Assembly: GCA_002840245.1 (NCBI GenBank)
Contig: PHAA01000001.1
Coordinates: 62,001 to 126,000, forward strand
Reading direction: 5' to 3'
Source: Firmicutes bacterium HGW-Firmicutes-15
GTDB lineage: Bacteria; Bacillota; Syntrophomonadia; Syntrophomonadales; Syntrophomonadaceae
DNA: 64,000 bases
Positions 13,930 to 22,761 of the stretch are shown here, piece after piece. The translations under genes and the position numbers were made by a program. Every line of letters begins with the position of its first letter. Position 1 is the stretch's first letter. Below the pieces are notes generated by a model. That model saw only the letters and a program-made list of their open reading frames with translations, made no database searches and was not told where the DNA came from.

Positions 13930-13967
13930 TCCCCGCCTCTAGGGTTCGAATCCCTATCTCTCCGCCA
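13874..13967 (+). tRNA. tRNA-Ser(CGA)
   Basis: A type II tRNA with a perfect acceptor GGAGAGA/TCTCTCC and encoded CCA. The anticodon loop CTCGAAA gives CGA. Its first 56 bases double as the end of tadA on the same strand. Confidence 0.97.
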
Positions 13968-14008
13968 CTTTAATAGCAATGAAGGAGAAATCACCAGAGA
14001 TTAGATGC

Positions 14009-14037
14009 TTGCGATTAGTCTGGTTTTAGGGTAAAAT
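14009..14037 (+). promoter_or_regulatory. Promoter upstream of tRNA-Ser(GGA)
   Basis: TTGCGA at 14009-14014 and TAAAAT at 14032-14037 are 17 bases apart and lie 47 bases upstream of the tRNA. Confidence 0.55.
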
Positions 14038-14083
14038 ACTAAAGTCACATGGGTGGCAAACAGGGAAAACTAAATATTTATTA

Positions 14084-14180
<97 letters not shown>

Positions 14181-14191
14181 AACGAATTACC

Positions 14192-14227
14192 AAGGGGTTT
14201 CAGACTTAGAGCTGAAACCCCTTTTTC
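14192..14227 (+). terminator. Terminator of the tRNA cluster
   Basis: Arms 14192-14203 and 14212-14223 pair perfectly over 12 bases, with a T run at the end. A diverged copy follows the tRNA fragment at 16650-16685. Confidence 0.9.
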
Positions 14228-14434
14228 ATATTTTTTACAAATGGAGTAGCCAAAACAGGTAGGAATAGTCGGTGATAGAAGTAAATACGGCACAATCATT
14301 GAGAAATTATTCTGGATCAACATATGATTGATTTAATATCCTTACACCAAAAGCAACTTACTAAAGAGACGGTAAGACCTATACAAAAAGATAAGAGCCT
14401 GCTTTCATTTAATATCCATCCTTTCTTTTCCCAA

Positions 14435-15124
14435 TCATCCTGCTTCCGTTGTTGCTGGTTTTTGTACCGCCACCCCTTTGATTAGAAGCCATAGAAGTAA
14501 CAGCAGTTCACCCCAAAACGTAAACGGAGTAACAGCCACACCAAAATTAGGGAAAAGAAAGAAGGTGAAAAAATCGATTAGATAGCCAAAACCGGCAACT
14601 GCCAACAGAGCGCCCAGAATTTGGGGAATAAAGCCCGACTTAATGACTAAATAACTCAGCGGGAATAGCCAAAGGCCAAAGAATATATGAGCAATATAAT
14701 TTCCGCTTTTACATAAATCGAGAAACAACATCGCAAGTCCCTGTAGCTGTCCGGTTTCAAATGTTGTAAAGTAGCCGGCACCATTCAATACCAGCAGCGC
14801 TGCATATTTATTAAGAGCATTGATACAAGTTATTGCGCTGCCAACTAGAACAAATGCAATCATCAGCAGTCCGTAATTTTTGTTTACTGACTCAAACAAC
14901 TTATATAATGCAAACACCAGTAAAATCCAGCTTGTCACCATGATCAGATCGCTCACCAAACCAAAGCGAAAAAGGCATTCGGAATTCATAATATTATTGG
15001 CGGTAGCTGAAGCATCTCCGTTTACAATAATTATTCCCCTCACATAAGGTGAGAAAAAACCAGTTATGGCTACAATTAAATATAGTAGCCCTGCAACCCT
15101 TGCGGTTCTTTTGTTTGTATTCAT
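14435..15124 (-). CDS. DUF4386 family membrane protein
   Basis: This 229-residue protein has about six hydrophobic segments and starts with MNTNKRTARVAGLLYLI, a pattern typical of DUF4386. The function of the family is unknown to me. I start it at ATG 15124 behind GAGGGAG rather than at the upstream TTG. It begins 15 bases after the AraC regulator stop and is probably co-transcribed with it. Both genes sit between tRNA-Ser(GGA) and a broken copy of that tRNA, which suggests acquired DNA. Confidence 0.8.
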   Translation of the reverse strand: MNTNKRTARVAGLLYLIVAITGFFSPYVRGIIIVNGDASATANNIMNSECLFRFGLVSDLIMVTSWILLVFALYKLFESVNKNYGLLMIAFVLVGSAITCINALNKYAALLVLNGAGYFTTFETGQLQGLAMLFLDLCKSGNYIAHIFFGLWLFPLSYLVIKSGFIPQILGALLAVAGFGYLIDFFTFFLFPNFGVAVTPFTFWGELLLLLWLLIKGVAVQKPATTEAG

Positions 15125-15138
15125 TATTTTCTTCTCCC

Positions 15139-16044
15139 TCAATTCCTATATTTTATTGGTGACATTCCAGTTTTATTTTTGAAAAGTTTTGAAAAGTGCT
15201 GAGGATACTCAAATCCTAATTCAGCTGCAATTAGGTTCACCGGTTTTTCTGTATCCAGCAGCATATTTTTGGCCTTTTCAATCATGTAAAAATGAATATG
15301 TTCCTGAGTGTTTTTCCCTGTTTCCTTTTTCAGTAAGTCACTTAGATAGTTAGGGGAATAGCCCATTTCCAGAGCGCAGTATTTGACACTTGGCAATCCA
15401 TCTGATTCTGGTTTAGCTGAGTCAAAATAGTATTTTAGAAAATCTTCAAACCTAACGACAACTTCCTTGTTTACTTTTGCCCTAGTGATAAATTGTCGTC
15501 CGTAAAATCGTTTGCAGTGATTCAGAAGCAATTCAACGTAAGAAATAATTAAATCCTGGCTGAAAACATCTATATTCTGGCTGAACTCATTCTTGATCTC
15601 ATTTACTATATCTGTGATTTTAATTTTTTCCTGATCCGACAGGTGAAGAGCTTCATTGCTATCATAGGAAAAAAACGTATATTGATTCACCTTCTTGATT
15701 AGTGAATTTTTGTATATCAGGTCAGGGTGAAAACAGAGAATCCAGCCACTGGAGTTTTTTGCTTCTGAATTATCTTCGTCTACATGTAATTCTTGTTCCG
15801 GTGCCATGAAGGTTAGACTTCCCTCCTGAAAATCGTAGTACTGCCGGCCATATTTATTTCTGCAACTGATTCCTTCTTTTAAGCTGATGGTGTAAAAATT
15901 TGTAATAATGTGAAGGTCAAGCGTTGATATTGCCGGGGCTATTTTCGTAAGATCAATAAGCGTTATTAGAGGATGTTTCGGTTTTTCATATCCAATAAGC
16001 TCATGTAATTGAGAGATTGATTCAATCCTGATACTATTGCCCAT
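15139..16044 (-). CDS. AraC family transcriptional regulator
   Basis: The 301-residue protein has an N-terminal cupin-like sensing region (about residues 30-110) and a C-terminal double helix-turn-helix: EMGYSPNYLSDLLKKETG is the first helix pair and AAELGFEYPQHFSKLFKNK the second, ending in the usual GMSPIKYRN. The start is ATG 16044, behind AAAGGAG. It probably controls the adjacent DUF4386 gene; the ligand is unknown. Confidence 0.9.
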   Translation of the reverse strand: MGNSIRIESISQLHELIGYEKPKHPLITLIDLTKIAPAISTLDLHIITNFYTISLKEGISCRNKYGRQYYDFQEGSLTFMAPEQELHVDEDNSEAKNSSGWILCFHPDLIYKNSLIKKVNQYTFFSYDSNEALHLSDQEKIKITDIVNEIKNEFSQNIDVFSQDLIISYVELLLNHCKRFYGRQFITRAKVNKEVVVRFEDFLKYYFDSAKPESDGLPSVKYCALEMGYSPNYLSDLLKKETGKNTQEHIHFYMIEKAKNMLLDTEKPVNLIAAELGFEYPQHFSKLFKNKTGMSPIKYRN

Positions 16045-16526
16045 ATAATCGTCTCCTTTTAGCAAATCCATTGGGCCGCAATGCGCATATATTGGCTGCT
16101 TTTAATGATAGTATAGAAGCGATAGAATTTAAATAAACTTATTACAGGAACACTTATATATTTTACTGATTTGTGGGAAAAACTATATTTTTTGACTTGA
16201 TTTTCTTTGCGAGTAGCAACAACAGGGATATTGTATTGTCAATGTCATAATATTAATATTCTTGATAATAGGTGGATTTTCTTTAACATACCTAAATTAT
16301 TTTGCTGGGATTCCGAGAAAATCAGCGATATTGTTACTATAATGGCATTAGCATTGTGTCGCCCCGCCTCCACTATTTGAGGAGCCATCGAGTAGCTGAA
16401 ATAGGCGACTCCATCCAAGAATAGATAAGAGTCACTGCATAACTCTGGAACAGTGGATAGTCACAAATCAAGAATAGATGAGTACAGCCGCCAATTCCGG
16501 GAAATAGTAGCGATGAGCTTTACACA

Positions 16527-16690
16527 ATTGGAAATCAAGTAGACGGCTAATCACTGTCTCGAGGGTTCGAATCCCTCCCTCTCCGCAACATCAAAATATG
16601 AACGAAGTGATTATCGGGAGTACCCGAAGGGTACCATTACCGAATTACCAAGGGGCTTCAGACTTTGAGCTGAACCCCCTTTTTGATATT
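16527..16690 (+). repeat. Broken copy of the tRNA-Ser(GGA) 3' part and its terminator
   Basis: Bases 16527-16586 match 14117-14176 (anticodon arm to the acceptor end of tRNA-Ser(GGA)) with one difference. The match then breaks for 47 bases (16587-16633) and resumes with the CCA end and a diverged copy of the terminator (16634-16690 against 14176-14230). The 5' part of the tRNA is missing, so it cannot form a tRNA. This is either a tRNA-associated attachment-site duplication or an old segmental duplication enclosing the AraC/DUF4386 islet. Confidence 0.85.
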
Positions 16691-16761
16691 ATGTGCTATG
16701 AGTGGGCCCGGGGTAGCTGGAATAGGAGAGACTAGCCGAGGGTAAAGATAAACACTGAGAA

Positions 16762-16929
16762 ATGCTTGTGAGATACAAAGAAGAGCTACCATCGAGAATT
16801 ATAACTTCTGATGCCTACATAGACGAACAGGGTGTTTTAAGAGTAGTAACCAGGGATGTTCATTTCTGCGTTGCAAGGAGCTCTAGTTGTAGCTTTACGA
16901 CTGCTGCTCTACACGCTAAATCTGCATGA
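16762..16929 (+). CDS. Small open frame of unknown function
   Basis: A 55-codon frame from ATG 16762 to TGA 16927-16929 reads MLVRYKEELPSRII at its start and has a hydrophilic, coding-like first half (DAYIDEQGVLRVVTRD). There is no convincing Shine-Dalgarno site. It lies in the 970-base stretch between the AraC gene and the MerR gene that also holds the tRNA fragment, and may be a gene remnant. No family is recognised. The remainder of 16072-17045 shows only short hairpins. Confidence 0.25.
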   Translation: MLVRYKEELPSRIITSDAYIDEQGVLRVVTRDVHFCVARSSSCSFTTAALHAKSA

Positions 16930-17045
16930 TTAATAATACGCATTGGAAGCTTTTGTAGAGCAAGGTTTTAAAGTTGCATTTCTTAACGTATAAGTATATA
17001 GTATTAATATACACAGATATACACTTTATGTAAAGAGGTGGGTCT

Positions 17046-17768
17046 ATGGATAATGAAAAATTGATGAAGATTAGCGAGCTTGCGAAAATAACGGGGGTCT
17101 CAAAGCAAGCCATTCACTTTTACTTGCGGGAAGGGATTCTTTCCCCTCCAGTTAAAACCAGTAAGAATATGGCTTACTACGGACCTGGGCATATGAAAGA
17201 TATTCAACTCATTAGGGAACTGAAGGAAAAGCGGTATCTTCCCCTGGCAGTCATTAAGATGATTTTAGAAGCCAGACGAAAAGGAGCGGATTACTCTGCC
17301 CCCGATCATCTTGAGTTTATGGAAAAACTTTTTGCCAGTGCTCCAGCAGAGGAAACATCACAATCTATATCGGAATATGAGTTGATCATCGAATCACACC
17401 TTCCCCTGAATGAGATTGAGCGTCTTGAAGAACTTAAACTTCTGACCCCACTCAATTCCACGGAGGGTAAAAGGTATGACGATCTGGATGCTAGCATTGC
17501 CAGGCTGGCCGGAAAGCTAATGAAAATGGGGATGAGTCCCGAAGATCTAATCCTCTACTGTAAATTGCTCGACCTGTTCAGGACGGAGGCTGGAATTATT
17601 CACGACAAGGTCATACACGTTTCAGGCCGCAGACATCCTCCCATTCTGGAAGTCGGGGATACCCTCCAAAACCTTCATCTGATGTTGGCTAAAAAGGCCG
17701 GTCGGGAACTATTTTTGGAGCATCCCCACCAGTTTGAGGACAAAGAAGGAGGGCAAAGGAATGACTGA
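17046..17768 (+). CDS. MerR family transcriptional regulator
   Basis: The N-terminal winged helix-turn-helix is plain: MKISELAKITGVSKQAIHFY then LREGILSP and a tyrosine-containing turn before DIQLIRELKEKRYLPLAVIK. The C-terminal 160 residues are an unassigned effector part without the cysteine pattern of metal-sensing MerR proteins. The start is ATG 17046, behind AGAGGTGGG. The 3' end overlaps the cytochrome gene by 8 bases, so the two are translationally coupled and the regulator probably controls this operon. AT-rich inverted segments at 16990-17030 may be its operator. Confidence 0.92.
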   Translation: MDNEKLMKISELAKITGVSKQAIHFYLREGILSPPVKTSKNMAYYGPGHMKDIQLIRELKEKRYLPLAVIKMILEARRKGADYSAPDHLEFMEKLFASAPAEETSQSISEYELIIESHLPLNEIERLEELKLLTPLNSTEGKRYDDLDASIARLAGKLMKMGMSPEDLILYCKLLDLFRTEAGIIHDKVIHVSGRRHPPILEVGDTLQNLHLMLAKKAGRELFLEHPHQFEDKEGGQRND

Positions 17769-18462
17769 AATATATGCGAACAACAAAATAGTGGTTTGGT
17801 TGTTTTTCGCCATAAGCCCTATATGTCTTTGTATGCTACACTTTTTTTTCTTTAGAAAACAAGAAAGCTTGACAGGAGGCTCAGAGGTAGTAAAGCGCTT
17901 TAACCGTGCGGAGTTGTTTTTTCACTGGGTCAAAATAATCGCCTTTCTTATTCTCGTGGGCAGTGGGTTGGTTTTGGCTTTCAACGCTAGGGAGGAATCG
18001 CATCCGGCTCTACCCCATGCTCTTGTGGGGATCGGTTTACTTTTTATATTCATTGTCTATCTTATAGCCTGGTTTAAGTATGTTCTATTCAGAAACTACG
18101 ACTGGATATGGTTTAAAAACTTGGGCGGCTATTTATCTCAAGAATCACCTTCTTTGCCAGCTGGCCGGTTTAATGCTGGCCAGAAGGTTTTCTTCTGGCT
18201 AATACTACTGTTCCTCATCGGCTTGTTAGTGACAGCCATAGCTATGGAACACGGCGAATATCCAATGGCTCCCTGGTATGCAAAGGTGATGAGTATACAT
18301 GGTTTTTTAGCCGGCTTGATGACTGCCATGATTATTGCCCATGCCTACCTTTCGATACTGGTTAACCCTAATACAATTCAGGTTCTTTTCAGAGGCAAAA
18401 TATCGAGAAGTTATGTGGAACATCATCATCCGAACTGGAAACCCGACAATCTATTACGTTAG
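17761..18462 (+). CDS. Formate-dehydrogenase gamma-type cytochrome b membrane protein
   Basis: This 233-residue protein has four to five membrane segments and histidines placed as in the diheme cytochrome b561/FdnI group: ELFFHWVKI in the second segment, ALPHALVG in the third, and MSIHGFLAG with IIAHAYL in the last. Such subunits link a periplasmic dehydrogenase to the quinone pool. No formate dehydrogenase alpha or beta gene is nearby, so the partner is unknown. The start at ATG 17761 follows AAGGAGGG and overlaps the MerR stop. Confidence 0.85.
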   Translation: MTEIYANNKIVVWLFFAISPICLCMLHFFFFRKQESLTGGSEVVKRFNRAELFFHWVKIIAFLILVGSGLVLAFNAREESHPALPHALVGIGLLFIFIVYLIAWFKYVLFRNYDWIWFKNLGGYLSQESPSLPAGRFNAGQKVFFWLILLFLIGLLVTAIAMEHGEYPMAPWYAKVMSIHGFLAGLMTAMIIAHAYLSILVNPNTIQVLFRGKISRSYVEHHHPNWKPDNLLR

Positions 18463-18473
18463 GGGGGTACACG

Positions 18474-18539
18474 ATGTTTTCGCCTGAGCAGCTAAGAAAC
18501 AGTTATATGGAAATCGAGTATGATAATGATATTAAATAA
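18474..18539 (+). CDS. 21-residue small open frame after the cytochrome gene
   Basis: ATG 18474 lies six bases after AGGGGGG and opens a 21-codon frame (MFSPEQLRNSYMEIEYDNDI then Lys) ending at TAA 18537-18539. The good ribosome site suggests translation; it may be the remaining N-terminus of a longer gene lost downstream. No family is recognised. From 18540 to the prfC promoter I see nothing coding. Confidence 0.35.
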   Translation: MFSPEQLRNSYMEIEYDNDIK

Positions 18540-18812
18540 GTCGCTCATTATGGAAGGAGTAATAAGATAATTAATTATATGGAGTATGGGCGATCCCTTG
18601 TGTGAGTAATCCTACATACCCGTTTAGTTCATTCATTTCGCAGAGGATAACAAAAATGCCGGTAACAGTTATATCGACTCGTTGCGCTTTTCCCCGCAAA
18701 TAGGATTTTAAACTGTTCCTCAAAATGTGCCGCTGCTCAAGCAGTTACACCCTTTATAGAGATAAAAATGGATAGGGGATAGTCTAAACAGTAGAACTTA
18801 TCGGAAGATTTA

Positions 18813-18821
18813 TGATATACT
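18813..18821 (+). promoter_or_regulatory. Extended -10 element upstream of prfC
   Basis: TGATATACT at 18813-18821 is an extended -10 match 37 bases before the prfC start; no good -35 hexamer is seen. Confidence 0.4.
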
Positions 18822-18857
18822 AACAAATACTTTGTTTTTCAGAAAGGACTATAAATC

Positions 18858-20483
18858 GTGGCAACAATATATGAAGAAATTCAGTCGCAGGTAGAAAGGC
18901 GACGTACTTTTGCAATAATTTCTCATCCCGATGCAGGCAAGACTACCCTTACTGAGAAGCTGCTTCTTTTTGGTGGAGCCATTCGTATGGCAGGGGAAGT
19001 GAAGGGACGTAAAGCTCAAAAATTCGCTACATCGGACTGGATGCAGATCGAAAAAGAAAGAGGAATATCTGTTACCTCTAGTGCCATGCAATTTAAATAT
19101 AATGGTCAGCAAATTAATATCCTGGATACGCCTGGACATCAGGATTTCAGTGAAGATACCTATCGAACCCTAACGGCGGCTGATAGTGCAGTGATGTTAA
19201 TTGACGCAGCCAAAGGTGTGGAGGCACAGACAATTAAGTTATTCAAGGTTTGCAGCCAACGAGGCATTCCCATTTTTACTTTTATCAATAAGATGGATCG
19301 TTACGGCAAAGAGCCACTGGATTTACTGGAAGAGCTGGAACGGGTACTCGGGATTCGTTCCTGCCCAATGAATTGGCCCATTGGTATGGGGGATGAATTT
19401 TGTGGTATCTATGATCGACAAAACAATCGAATCGAACTGTACCGGCAGGATGGGCAGCGGGATTTTGTGTATCCAGACGAGCGCGGGGTAGAAGACTCGT
19501 CCATTCGAGAGGTCATGGGTGATGCGCTCCATGATAAGCTTTGTGAAGATATCACTCTTCTGGATATTGCTGGTGACCCCTTTGATGAAGAAAAAATCAG
19601 CCAGGGAAAACTCACGCCGGTTTATTTTGGCAGTGCTATCAGCAAATTTGGGGTGCAGACCTTTCTAGACGAATTTTTACAGCTAGCGCCTGCTCCTCAC
19701 GCACATATGAGCAGTATTGGGCCAGTAGATCCAGCTAAGACCGCATTTTCTGGATTCATATTTAAGATACAGGCTAATATGAACCCAGCTCACCGCGATC
19801 GAATCGCGTTTTTGCGGGTATGCTCGGGCAAATTTGAACGGGGTATGGCAGTCAACCATGTAAGAAGTGGAAAAAAGATCAAACTGGCTCAACCCCAGCA
19901 GTTCCTAGCGCAGGACCGGGATATTGTGGACGAGGCATATCCGGGGGATATCATCGGACTACATGATTCCGGTAATTTTCGCATAGGGGATACACTGTGT
20001 GCGGAAGGCAGCTTTAAGTTTGAACGTCTTCCTCAATTTCCACCCGAACATTTTGCCAGAGTGATAAACCTGAATGCGATGAAATCAAAGCAATTTCAAA
20101 AGGGTGTAAATCAATTGGTTGAAGAAGGAACGGTCCAGGCTTTTCGCACCACAGACAGGACAGCAGACTTAATCTTAGGAGTGGTTGGGGAATTGCAGTT
20201 TGAAGTGTTTACCTACCGGCTCAAGGCAGAATATGGGGCAGATATAAGGTTGCAGCGTCTACCCTACCAACTGGCACGGTGGGTAGATTCTGAGAAACGG
20301 ATTGAAGCTAGTAAGCTTAGCAATCTCAGCAGTTTGTGTGTTACAGACCAGGATGATCGCATCGTAGTTCTTTGTGAAAGTGAATTTGCTTTAAGATGGT
20401 TGGTAGAAAAGAATGCCGATCTTACCTTTTATGCAAATGCTTACGAGATAGATGATCATTATGAATTGCACAGCGCAAGGTAA
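18858..20483 (+). CDS. prfC: Peptide chain release factor 3
   Basis: RF3 is a GTPase that recycles RF1 and RF2 from the ribosome. The G motifs are AIISHPDAGKTTLTEK (G1), DTPGHQDF (G3) and INKMDRYG (G4); the spacing and the 541-residue length separate it from EF-G and TetM. The start is GTG 18858, behind AGAAAGGA. It stands alone and ends at a strong bidirectional terminator. Confidence 0.95.
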   Translation: MATIYEEIQSQVERRRTFAIISHPDAGKTTLTEKLLLFGGAIRMAGEVKGRKAQKFATSDWMQIEKERGISVTSSAMQFKYNGQQINILDTPGHQDFSEDTYRTLTAADSAVMLIDAAKGVEAQTIKLFKVCSQRGIPIFTFINKMDRYGKEPLDLLEELERVLGIRSCPMNWPIGMGDEFCGIYDRQNNRIELYRQDGQRDFVYPDERGVEDSSIREVMGDALHDKLCEDITLLDIAGDPFDEEKISQGKLTPVYFGSAISKFGVQTFLDEFLQLAPAPHAHMSSIGPVDPAKTAFSGFIFKIQANMNPAHRDRIAFLRVCSGKFERGMAVNHVRSGKKIKLAQPQQFLAQDRDIVDEAYPGDIIGLHDSGNFRIGDTLCAEGSFKFERLPQFPPEHFARVINLNAMKSKQFQKGVNQLVEEGTVQAFRTTDRTADLILGVVGELQFEVFTYRLKAEYGADIRLQRLPYQLARWVDSEKRIEASKLSNLSSLCVTDQDDRIVVLCESEFALRWLVEKNADLTFYANAYEIDDHYELHSAR

Positions 20484-20490
20484 ATGACCA

Positions 20491-20525
20491 AAAAGTCTCC
20501 CGTTAGTTGCTAGCGGGAGACTTTT
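20491..20525. terminator. Bidirectional terminator between prfC and the GGDEF operon
   Basis: Arms 20491-20506 and 20510-20525 pair over 16 positions with one wobble. A runs on one side and T runs on the other let it serve both converging genes. Confidence 0.9.
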
Positions 20526-20538
20526 CCACAGAAAGACG

Positions 20539-21498
20539 TTATTTGTCAGCTTGGAAAAACCTAAAATCATTTTTTCCCTTGCTTTTCACGGTGTACATAG
20601 CCATATCAGCATTTTTTATTAAAGACTGGGCATCATTACCATCGCCGGGATAGATACTGATGCCGATACTTGGGGTTAAAAGAATATTATGATCAAAAAT
20701 GGTGAAAGGTTGTTTAAATACACTTCTTATCTTATCGGCAACGGTTGCGGCATCGTGGGTACTTGATATCCGCGGTAAAAGCAGTACAAATTCATCTCCG
20801 CCCAAACGGGCCAGGGTATCACTATCTCGCAGGAGGAGTTTAATACGTTCAGCCGTCATTTGCAGTACTTGGTCGCCGACCTGATGACCAAAGTTATCGT
20901 TAACCTCCTTAAAACCATCCAGATCCAAAAACATTACGGCGAGCATTTCTCCGTTTCGCTTGGCAAGGTTGAGTACATTGTTCAGACGGTCGATGAACAA
21001 ATTCCGATTGGGCAGGCCAGTGAGTGAATCATGTAGAGACTGGTGCCTGCTTATGGTTTCAGAGGCTTTGACTTGCTCGTATTCTAGTCCAAGTTCCTTT
21101 ATCATGTTTTTTAGTTGTTTCACTCGAGTGTAGTGGCCGGTCATATCGGTTATTTGAAGTAATACATATTTTTCATCGCCATCATAAAGGGGTTCAACCA
21201 GCAGATTCTGCCGTATATTTTGTGGAAGATTCTCTGCCGGTGGGATGAATATTTTGTGCAACGCACCGGAAAGAAACCGACTCTGTCCATTTAACAAGGC
21301 TCCTTGAAGGATATCAAGGTAAGATTTTTTTGCGAACAAGGGATACTCCTTTACAATATTTGTTCCGATCATTTCGTCCCCATTTTTGCCCGTTAAACGT
21401 ACTAGCCAGGCATTCCATATAATAATGTTGAAATCTTTGTCTAAGACAATAAGTCCCAGGTTAACTTTGTCCAGAGAAAATTCAGCTATTCTGTGCAT
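20539..21498 (-). CDS. PAS-GGDEF diguanylate cyclase
   Basis: The N-terminal 100 or so residues resemble a PAS sensor (LGLIVLDKDFNIIIWN). The C-terminal GGDEF domain begins at HDSLTGLPNRN and has an intact LARLGGDEF active site, with the inhibitory I-site RDSD five residues before it, so active cyclic-di-GMP synthesis is predicted. The start at ATG 21498 follows TTGGAGG. It is the third gene of a CheY-CheC-GGDEF operon, two bases after the CheC stop. Confidence 0.93.
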   Translation of the reverse strand: MHRIAEFSLDKVNLGLIVLDKDFNIIIWNAWLVRLTGKNGDEMIGTNIVKEYPLFAKKSYLDILQGALLNGQSRFLSGALHKIFIPPAENLPQNIRQNLLVEPLYDGDEKYVLLQITDMTGHYTRVKQLKNMIKELGLEYEQVKASETISRHQSLHDSLTGLPNRNLFIDRLNNVLNLAKRNGEMLAVMFLDLDGFKEVNDNFGHQVGDQVLQMTAERIKLLLRDSDTLARLGGDEFVLLLPRISSTHDAATVADKIRSVFKQPFTIFDHNILLTPSIGISIYPGDGNDAQSLIKNADMAMYTVKSKGKNDFRFFQADK

Positions 21499-21500
21499 CC

Positions 21501-22130
21501 CTAATCCTCCAACAAAGTGTCAATTTTTTCAATAAGCCAGGTAACCGAGTTCATACTCAAGGCGATCATAATAACACCTTTAACCTGAGTTTCAGCCAGC
21601 CAAAAAGCAGTATGTAAGATAAGTATATATGTATTTTCTTTGAGCAGGATTTTTTGCTCTGATTCTGAAACATAAATCAATTCAATGTCAGGCAGTGAGT
21701 ATTCTAGCTTGGTATCCAGAAAATTACCGAATTCACCAATTACAGCGTTGAGGATTACATTACTAATTTCTTTTAAGACATCAAAGTCGGTATCAATAAA
21801 ATCTAAGGTTTCTTTATCCACCTGCACTAAAAGGTCCTCGCCCAAACAGGCATTAACTAACAATTTAGCCTGTTCCGCTGGAAATATCAGGAATGCTTTT
21901 CCTTCAAAACTTTGTCCGAATCTCATAGAAGACGAAATTATATGTCCCGGAGTAAAAATGGGGGGAAAGTGCTTGCTGGATTCATCTGCCGAAGAGACAG
22001 TGATTAGTTCAATTTTGGGAACAGAAAGAATGATCCTCTGGTTCACCATTTCAGATAGGAGTCCGGCTGCCCGTCCAACATATACATTTATCATCTCAGT
22101 AAGTACATCTTTTTGCATTGAATTAAGCAT
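21501..22130 (-). CDS. CheC/CheX-type CheY phosphatase
   Basis: Two complete CheC phosphatase motifs (D/S-x3-E-x2-N-x22-P) are visible: D8-E12-N15-P38 and D117-E121-N124-P147. In CheC proteins these residues dephosphorylate CheY-P. At 209 residues it is about the length of CheC. It overlaps the preceding receiver gene by 8 bases, so that receiver is its likely substrate. No CheA, receptor or flagellar genes are in the window. Confidence 0.85.
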   Translation of the reverse strand: MLNSMQKDVLTEMINVYVGRAAGLLSEMVNQRIILSVPKIELITVSSADESSKHFPPIFTPGHIISSSMRFGQSFEGKAFLIFPAEQAKLLVNACLGEDLLVQVDKETLDFIDTDFDVLKEISNVILNAVIGEFGNFLDTKLEYSLPDIELIYVSESEQKILLKENTYILILHTAFWLAETQVKGVIMIALSMNSVTWLIEKIDTLLED

Positions 22131-22494
22131 GGGAGGTCTCCTTAATTAAAGCAATTAATTCACTTGCAGTTTCGTTGGTCAGGGGCTTGTTGAAAAAAGC
22201 TAAAGCCCCCAATTGTTTTACTTCTTCGCGGGTTGATTTTTGAATATCAGCGGAAACAACGATAACACTTGCATTGGAATCACATGCCTTAATCAAGCGC
22301 AACAAATCTTGGCCGTTTCTTTCTGGCATTAAGAGGTCAGTAAGTACAAAAGCGGGCCTTTCTTTTTCAAACATTTCAAAACCCTCCATACCATTGTTCG
22401 CCAGGAGCAGCTCTCCTTCGGGAAGATATTTATTGAGAATTTTTACTACAAAATTTTGATGGAAGCGAGAATCGTCGACGATAAGAATTTTCAT
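22123..22494 (-). CDS. CheY-like single-domain response regulator
   Basis: This stand-alone receiver of 123 residues has the acidic pair in LIVDDSR, the phospho-acceptor in VLTDLLMP, the Ser in VVSAD and the Lys in FFNKPL. It has no output domain. It is the first gene of the operon with the CheC phosphatase and the diguanylate cyclase. The ATG at 22494 follows GGGAGG. No kinase is encoded nearby. Confidence 0.92.
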   Translation of the reverse strand: MKILIVDDSRFHQNFVVKILNKYLPEGELLLANNGMEGFEMFEKERPAFVLTDLLMPERNGQDLLRLIKACDSNASVIVVSADIQKSTREEVKQLGALAFFNKPLTNETASELIALIKETSHA

Positions 22495-22761
22495 AGTTAG
22501 CCTCCCAGTAATTTAATAACAGTAACAACTAAGATAAAAATTGCCCAAACACTTAATGATGGATAAAATTATTTTAGCATATATTGGTGCTAATGCTATT
22601 TGAAAGTTATAATAATGAATGTACAAATAGATTTTTTTATTTAAAACATGTTTTTTGGGGATTAAAGAAGGAAAGATACTTGGAACGTTGTCAAAGAGAA
22701 GACTTTTGAAAAATTGGATGCCATAGCGATAAGGTAAAACGGGGTAATAAGGAGGGCATTA

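Noticed and set aside
14050-14067. GGGTGGCAAACAGGG resembles the T-box core
   Set aside because: There is no stem I, no terminator and a tRNA gene follows; the CGCG part of the core is missing.
13968-14083. Search for the SRP RNA (ffs) that often follows tadA
   Set aside because: No GGAAGCAG-type tetraloop core is present in this gap or later in the islet.
21685-22149. Open frame antisense to the CheC gene
   Set aside because: CheC has both phosphatase motifs intact; the antisense frame lacks any recognisable feature.
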